From Hydractinia symbiolongicarpus (Eukaryota > Cnidaria > Hydrozoa > Anthoathecata > Hydractiniidae), in contig NC_079888.1 in assembly GCF_029227915.1 (NCBI RefSeq), positions 17,524,001-17,588,000 on the forward strand: a stretch of 64,000 nucleotides of DNA, given 5' to 3'. A model generated the notes under the pieces. That model searched no databases and was not told the DNA's origin. It saw nothing but the letters and a program-made list of their open reading frames with translations. A program made the translations under genes and the position numbers. This document shows, one piece after another, positions 60,043-64,000 of this stretch. The first letter of the stretch is position 1. The number at the start of each line of letters is the position of its first letter.

Positions 60043-60832
60043 ATGAGAATGATGTATGCGCAAATCAACGAAGACAACACAAATGTGAAAAGCATAACTA
60101 GTGCCGCAATGAACATGTTCAACGATACAAATATAGTACTAGTACAATCTAATCTTCTGAAGTATGAAGATTCACCAGCAACAAGAGGTATAGTCTTACT
60201 TTCTCAATTTTCTTTGATAATTTTTCTGAACTATTGTATTGTTTCTATTAAAGAAAAATCTTCTTTCAACAGGCGTGTCGTTTTGGAAATGCAATTCACG
60301 GAAGTATTCTGCGTGTCAACAATCTTTGTACGCTCACACAGTACCTCCAACACTAATTACACAACTGCAACGCCACAGCTAGGTGACATATTGTGACTAA
60401 AAGTCCTGGGGCTTTTTTATACTGCGACGTATTGGATTTAAAATGTTTTACCTTTAATTTTTAGATGACATCTTAATCAAACTGGAAGAAATAAAGGCGT
60501 CTATGAAGTCCATGGTGGCTGTAGAGTGTCGCAGTGAAGATGTAGAAGCGTTGAAGAGATCATTACAAATGCACCGAATGAAAGCCCCTTTGGTTGATGC
60601 TTTCCAATGTCTCATTTGCAACGATTTGGCTACACCACCAATCAATTTATCGTCTTGCTGCAGGCAAATTCTTGGTTGTGCGAACTGCATTTTGCAATGG
60701 GCAGTAAACGAGGAGCGGTGCCCACACTTTCGTTCCAGTGATATGAACGCTTATACTGTAGAAAGTTTAAATTGTATTTTAGAAGTTCTTAGAAATATTA
60801 TAAAAAATCTGTTGTTTTTACTTGATGTTTAA
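60043..60832 (+). pseudogene. RING-finger gene, probably decayed
   Basis: Three exon-like pieces: 60043-60186 (phase-1 donor GAG/GTATAG), 60273-60382 (FWKCNSRKYSACQQSLYAH, then LITQLQRH) and 60465-60832. The last holds a RING-like domain: CLIC, then CC, GCANC, W and CPHF. Cnidarian proteins with this CC...GC..C..W..CPHC pattern are familiar, but here the last zinc ligand is Phe. The middle piece runs into TAG at its donor and its phase is one base short for the next exon, so there is a frameshift or wrong border. Together these suggest a decaying ubiquitin-ligase-like copy. A read-through frame across the first intron is less protein-like. Confidence 0.5.
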
Positions 60833-61873
60833 ACTTGATAGGTAATAAAATACCTTATTGTATCTAAGAACAGGCGATATAAGAACATAATAGTTACTTC
60901 TTTATTGGTCGAAAATGTGAAAAGGAGTTAAATCCATTCTTGACTTTACGTGGCTAAAAACATTATGCTTATAAAAAAATGTACCTTTTCGGTAAAAAAA
61001 AAGTCGGCAAAAATAGAAAGTCGGCAAAAAATATTAGTAACCTAGCCAAAATTTAGTCACTTTTTGTAAAGAACATAGTAAAATATTTTAAGTTCTGAAC
61101 TGCGGAAATAAGATCGTCCTTAGGAATTCTAGAAGTTCAGCGCATCTAAGGAAAACGTGCATATAAACAGATATTCGCCACTTTGATAGCACATTCGGAA
61201 TAATTCAGCCGGGCTTGTGTGGCATGCTTTTTTATTATGTCGCAGAAAAACATTCATACAGCTAAAAAATATTTGTTACATTAAAATATGCCTAACCAAA
61301 CAGACGTCTGGAAATTTTAAGGTTGGTTTCCAGACTTCCATTTGGTTTGCAAGTACTTTGAGCATAAACATTTTAAGTCTGGCTGATTTTCGTTATAATA
61401 TAATCCCTCATTCTAGCACAAAATAATATCAATACGATAAACTTTAGGTTTATTTCACCGCAACTTTTTTTGGAAAAAATCCCGCCTTTTTTAAAAATTT
61501 TACAAATCCTTAGCACAAAAAAATCTTCCTTTGCAGTTTGAAGTATACAAAATTTTCACTTCATTCGCATGAGTGACTAGATCCAGTGCGTATAGAGTGG
61601 ATATAATAAAAACATACATGTTTTCTTTATACAAGAATGTTTATCTTTTTTTAATGTTGCGATGCGCGTAAATCAATTTTACTGCATAATTTTAAGTGAT
61701 TTGATTCGTTGAACAACTCGTAGATTATTTCAGTTAACCTCGTTTTTAAAAAAATAAAGCAAAAATTATATTTAAGGCTAACTTGTGAAATAATAAAGAT
61801 TTTGAGAAATTAAATTTCTTACTGACCGGATTCTTGTTGAGAAGCATTTTTAAGACTTCACACCTCGGAAATT
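60833..61873. other. No gene recognised
   Basis: Intergenic; one 69-codon frame without a domain. Confidence 0.45.
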
Positions 61874-62050
61874 GATGGTTTGTTGCGTCATGGTCGGACT
61901 CACCGCAAACGAAACAGATGGTTTGTTGCGACGTGGTCAGACTTACAGCAAATGAAACAGACGGTTTGTTGCGATGTGGTCAGACTCACAGCAAATGAAA
62001 CATATGGTGTGTTGCGACATGGTCAGACTAAACGCAAATGAAACACGTGG
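61874..62050 (+). repeat. 43-bp tandem repeat, four copies and a part
   Basis: GATGGTTTGTTGCG..TGGTCAGACT...GCAAATGAAACA units begin at 61874, 61917, 61960 and 62003, with a partial at 62046. The period is exactly 43 bp. Confidence 0.95.
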
Positions 62051-62417
62051 TTTGATTAATCTCTCTTCATAATGAGTTAGTTGTATCTCCTATGGTCTTT
62101 CTTATCTCGTTTTCAGCTCTTGTTTCTTTCTTATTCCAGGTTTCTTGAAAGAATAAGAAACACGATGTTTTTTTAAAATCAAAGGAGAGATTATAGTTAA
62201 ACTGTTAATGCGTGAGATATTGAGAAAATTGAAAAATTAAATTTATCGTTTAACTGAAAAGCATTTAAAAGATATGCAACAAGGGTATGATTGTGTAAAA
62301 TTTCAGAAAATCTCATTAACGTAAACAAACACTCAGGTTGAACGTAAGAGAATTTTTTTTATAATAATTCTTTTTACTCATGTCGGAAAAAAGAAATAAT
62401 ATAAGGAAGTATGTATT

Positions 62418-62956
62418 TTAAGACAGCTTCATGCTGTTCACGTGTTCGCTTATTTGCAGGAGTTCACTCAAACCTGTGCACACAACATTCATCTCGTCAT
62501 TTAGTTTAGATGACGTCATTCCAATTTTTGACGGAGAAACGACGTGTTGAGATTCAACAACTTGAGCATTAGGCTTTACGTTTTTTTCAGAAACGACGTC
62601 GTCAATGTCATCTGAATCTGTGGTTGTGTCAGAAGTACCTTCGTCGGAATTGCTACTTTCGTCGTCGGAAGAATCGCTACTACTGTCGGTATCGCTACCA
62701 GAACTCATTGCCGCGTGTTTTGAATCATACATCGAACTTGCTTTTTCTTCGATGACAAGTAGATTAAAGTTCATGCTGCTTCTCTCGATGTCTATGCAAC
62801 GAAGTTTATTAGCAAGTGAAAGTATTTTTTTGTCTTTTACTTTTTGAATCCACACACAGAGATCAGAAATGTAGAGCTCGTTCAGAATATATTTATTTTC
62901 ATCAGCTTGGAATAACGAGTGGATGTCTAACAATGATTTTATCAACCAACGTTTTC
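62418..62956 (-). CDS. Last exon of an acidic nuclear-type protein, possibly LEDGF/HRP2-like
   Basis: On the minus strand an acceptor (CCTTTTTTAG) opens an exon of about 179 codons ending at 62418. The first 80 residues are helical: WLIKSLLDIHSLF, ILNELYISDLCVWIQ, ILSLANKLRCID, and EEKASSMYDSKH. The spacing of these blocks resembles the integrase-binding (TFIIS N-terminal-like) domain of LEDGF/HRP2, including the closing EK-x-S-x-x-Y-x-x-K-x-x-x-M. A run of Ser and Asp (SGSDTDSSSDSSDDESSNSD) follows, then a polar C-terminus. Upstream exons lie beyond 63.0 kb or outside the window. The family assignment is tentative; that it is a real exon is more secure. Confidence 0.55.
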
Positions 62957-63670
62957 CTAAAAAAGGAAAACACAATATTAATGAAGAAATATATCCATCA
63001 TTTTCAACGAAAATCCACGGCATTCACCCGTGGCTATATGCAACAACCTGGACAAACAGCGAGTAACTTAATATAAATCGTTAGTCCGTGGAATATCTAA
63101 AACCAAAGTCAGTAAAAATATAACTGTAGCTTGAAGTTTTTACGCAGGCGACGGCTATTACTATGGGTAGATGTATAGGGATTAACTGAGCTTCTGTTTA
63201 AGCTTAAACAAAATATATACTTTGATATTTTACCCGGAAAGAGGTATAGGTAACCCCAATCAAGTTGCGCCTTAGTAAAAATCAGAAAAAAATGTTTAAG
63301 ATATATACTTGGCTAAAGATATTCACCTTAAAAAAGAATATAAAATTTCACTATCCTTAACATAGAAAGAACAGACAATAAAAATTTAAAGAAGCAAATA
63401 TAAAATTCAACAACTTCTTAAAATAACCTCGCCATCGCTATCCTTCTTCCACATCGGCAAAGATGATATTTTTGTTTAAGGCTGAATAAGTCGGTTTCGA
63501 AGAGAAACAAATGCGTGACTACAAAGCGGCTTTTCGCTTACAAATTCCCTCCGCGTTTTTTGAGTTTTTGCTATCATTGTGAATTGTGCACCGGTGAACA
63601 GACCACGGATATTGACAACATAGAGAAACGCCCTTTGAAAATAAGAAACGTACTAAGCCCTTTGACATAA
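62957..63670. other. Intron or upstream region; reversed Helitron debris
   Basis: At 63066-63100 ATCGTTAGTCCGTGGAATAT is a reversed Helitron 3' end. At 63140-63165 GGCGACGGCTATTACTATGG is the reversed 5' end. No exon of the 62956 gene was identified here. Confidence 0.45.
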
Positions 63671-63674
63671 ATAT

Positions 63675-63840
63675 TACTTTAATTGGAGAAACTTTCGCGA
63701 GAAGACCTTTCGCGAATTCGCGATTTTTCGCCATTTTCGCGAAGGTTTATCTGGCGAAAATGTGCGTGTTTCTTCATTCGCGAAACTTTAACTCGCAAAA
63801 GTTTCCGAATTTCTTTATTCGCGAAAGTTTATCCAGTAAG
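63675..63840. repeat. TTCGCGAA-rich repeat
   Basis: Repeated CTTTCGCGAATTCGCGA-like words alternate with AAACTTT and CGCAAAAGTTT. It forms many small palindromes; a decayed MITE end is likely. Similar words occur at 53330-53375. Confidence 0.7.
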
Positions 63841-63918
63841 CTATTTTATCATTTTTCACCAAAAACGCACAAAATACTTATAAATATTATTTCAAGAAAG
63901 AAAATTTATACCATTTTC

Positions 63919-64000
63919 AATACACCTTTCCCGAGACTTATTCTTTTGATGTGCCGCAACTTTTTCTGTTGAGTTTATTAAAAACGGACAACAAATTTGA
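63919..64000 (+). repeat. Dispersed repeat R3, copy 2
   Basis: Nearly identical to 57251-57332 and cut by the window edge. Confidence 0.85.

Noticed and set aside
60043-60396. Continuous 117-codon frame across the first intron of the RING-like gene
   Set aside because: A donor and acceptor in matching phase lie inside it, and the spliced reading (FWKCNSRKYSACQ) looks far more protein-like than the read-through.
62605-62847. Plus-strand Ser/Leu-rich frame
   Set aside because: It is the complement of the Ser/Asp-rich stretch of the minus-strand exon.

Overview
The window is eukaryotic and A+T-rich, with few genes and many decayed mobile elements. Spliced genes with short GT-AG introns and a secreted astacin metalloprotease ending in a six-cysteine ShK domain point to a cnidarian, probably a medusozoan such as a hydrozoan. 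A Penelope-like element with a GIY-YIG domain and a hammerhead-type ribozyme fits this. The species is inferred from gene content only. No prokaryotic operons, rRNA or CRISPR arrays were seen.

Region 1-14 kb holds a TTG microsatellite, a 21-bp minisatellite, a MITE, a three-exon gene for a heavily N-glycosylated single-pass membrane protein (7140-9931) and a 5'-truncated, frameshifted LINE (about 11.5-14.0 kb, minus strand). Region 14-27 kb is mobile-element territory: a TTAA-flanked Kolobok-like element, Helitron ends, a pogo/Tigger-type MITE, a Harbinger element with a broken transposase, and a 1.7-kb element carrying 60-bp internal repeats.

Region 27-34 kb holds the most interesting locus: two tandem two-exon paralogues (27669-28542 and 32701-33577). 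Both encode secreted proproteins with four aligned cysteines, two aligned basic cleavage sites and a C-terminal peptide of exactly 22 residues. I do not recognise the family. Region 35-37 kb is a row of four diverged tRNA-Arg(UCU)-like sequences within larger repeat units. Region 37.6-39.1 kb is a broken Penelope-like element with a hammerhead motif next to a long TA microsatellite.

Region 39-49 kb is mainly repeats, including a 1.5-kb minisatellite built as a giant inverted repeat with a 101-bp higher-order period in one arm. Region 49.5-53.8 kb carries the seven-exon astacin-ShK gene, which may use an alternative terminal exon lacking ShK. Region 55-64 kb has fragmentary or partial genes: a minus-strand helical fragment, a small two-exon gene, a decayed RING-finger gene, and the last exon of a minus-strand gene with an acidic Ser/Asp tail that may be LEDGF/HRP2-like. 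Gene models rest on reading frame, splice-site phase and motifs; no searches were run.
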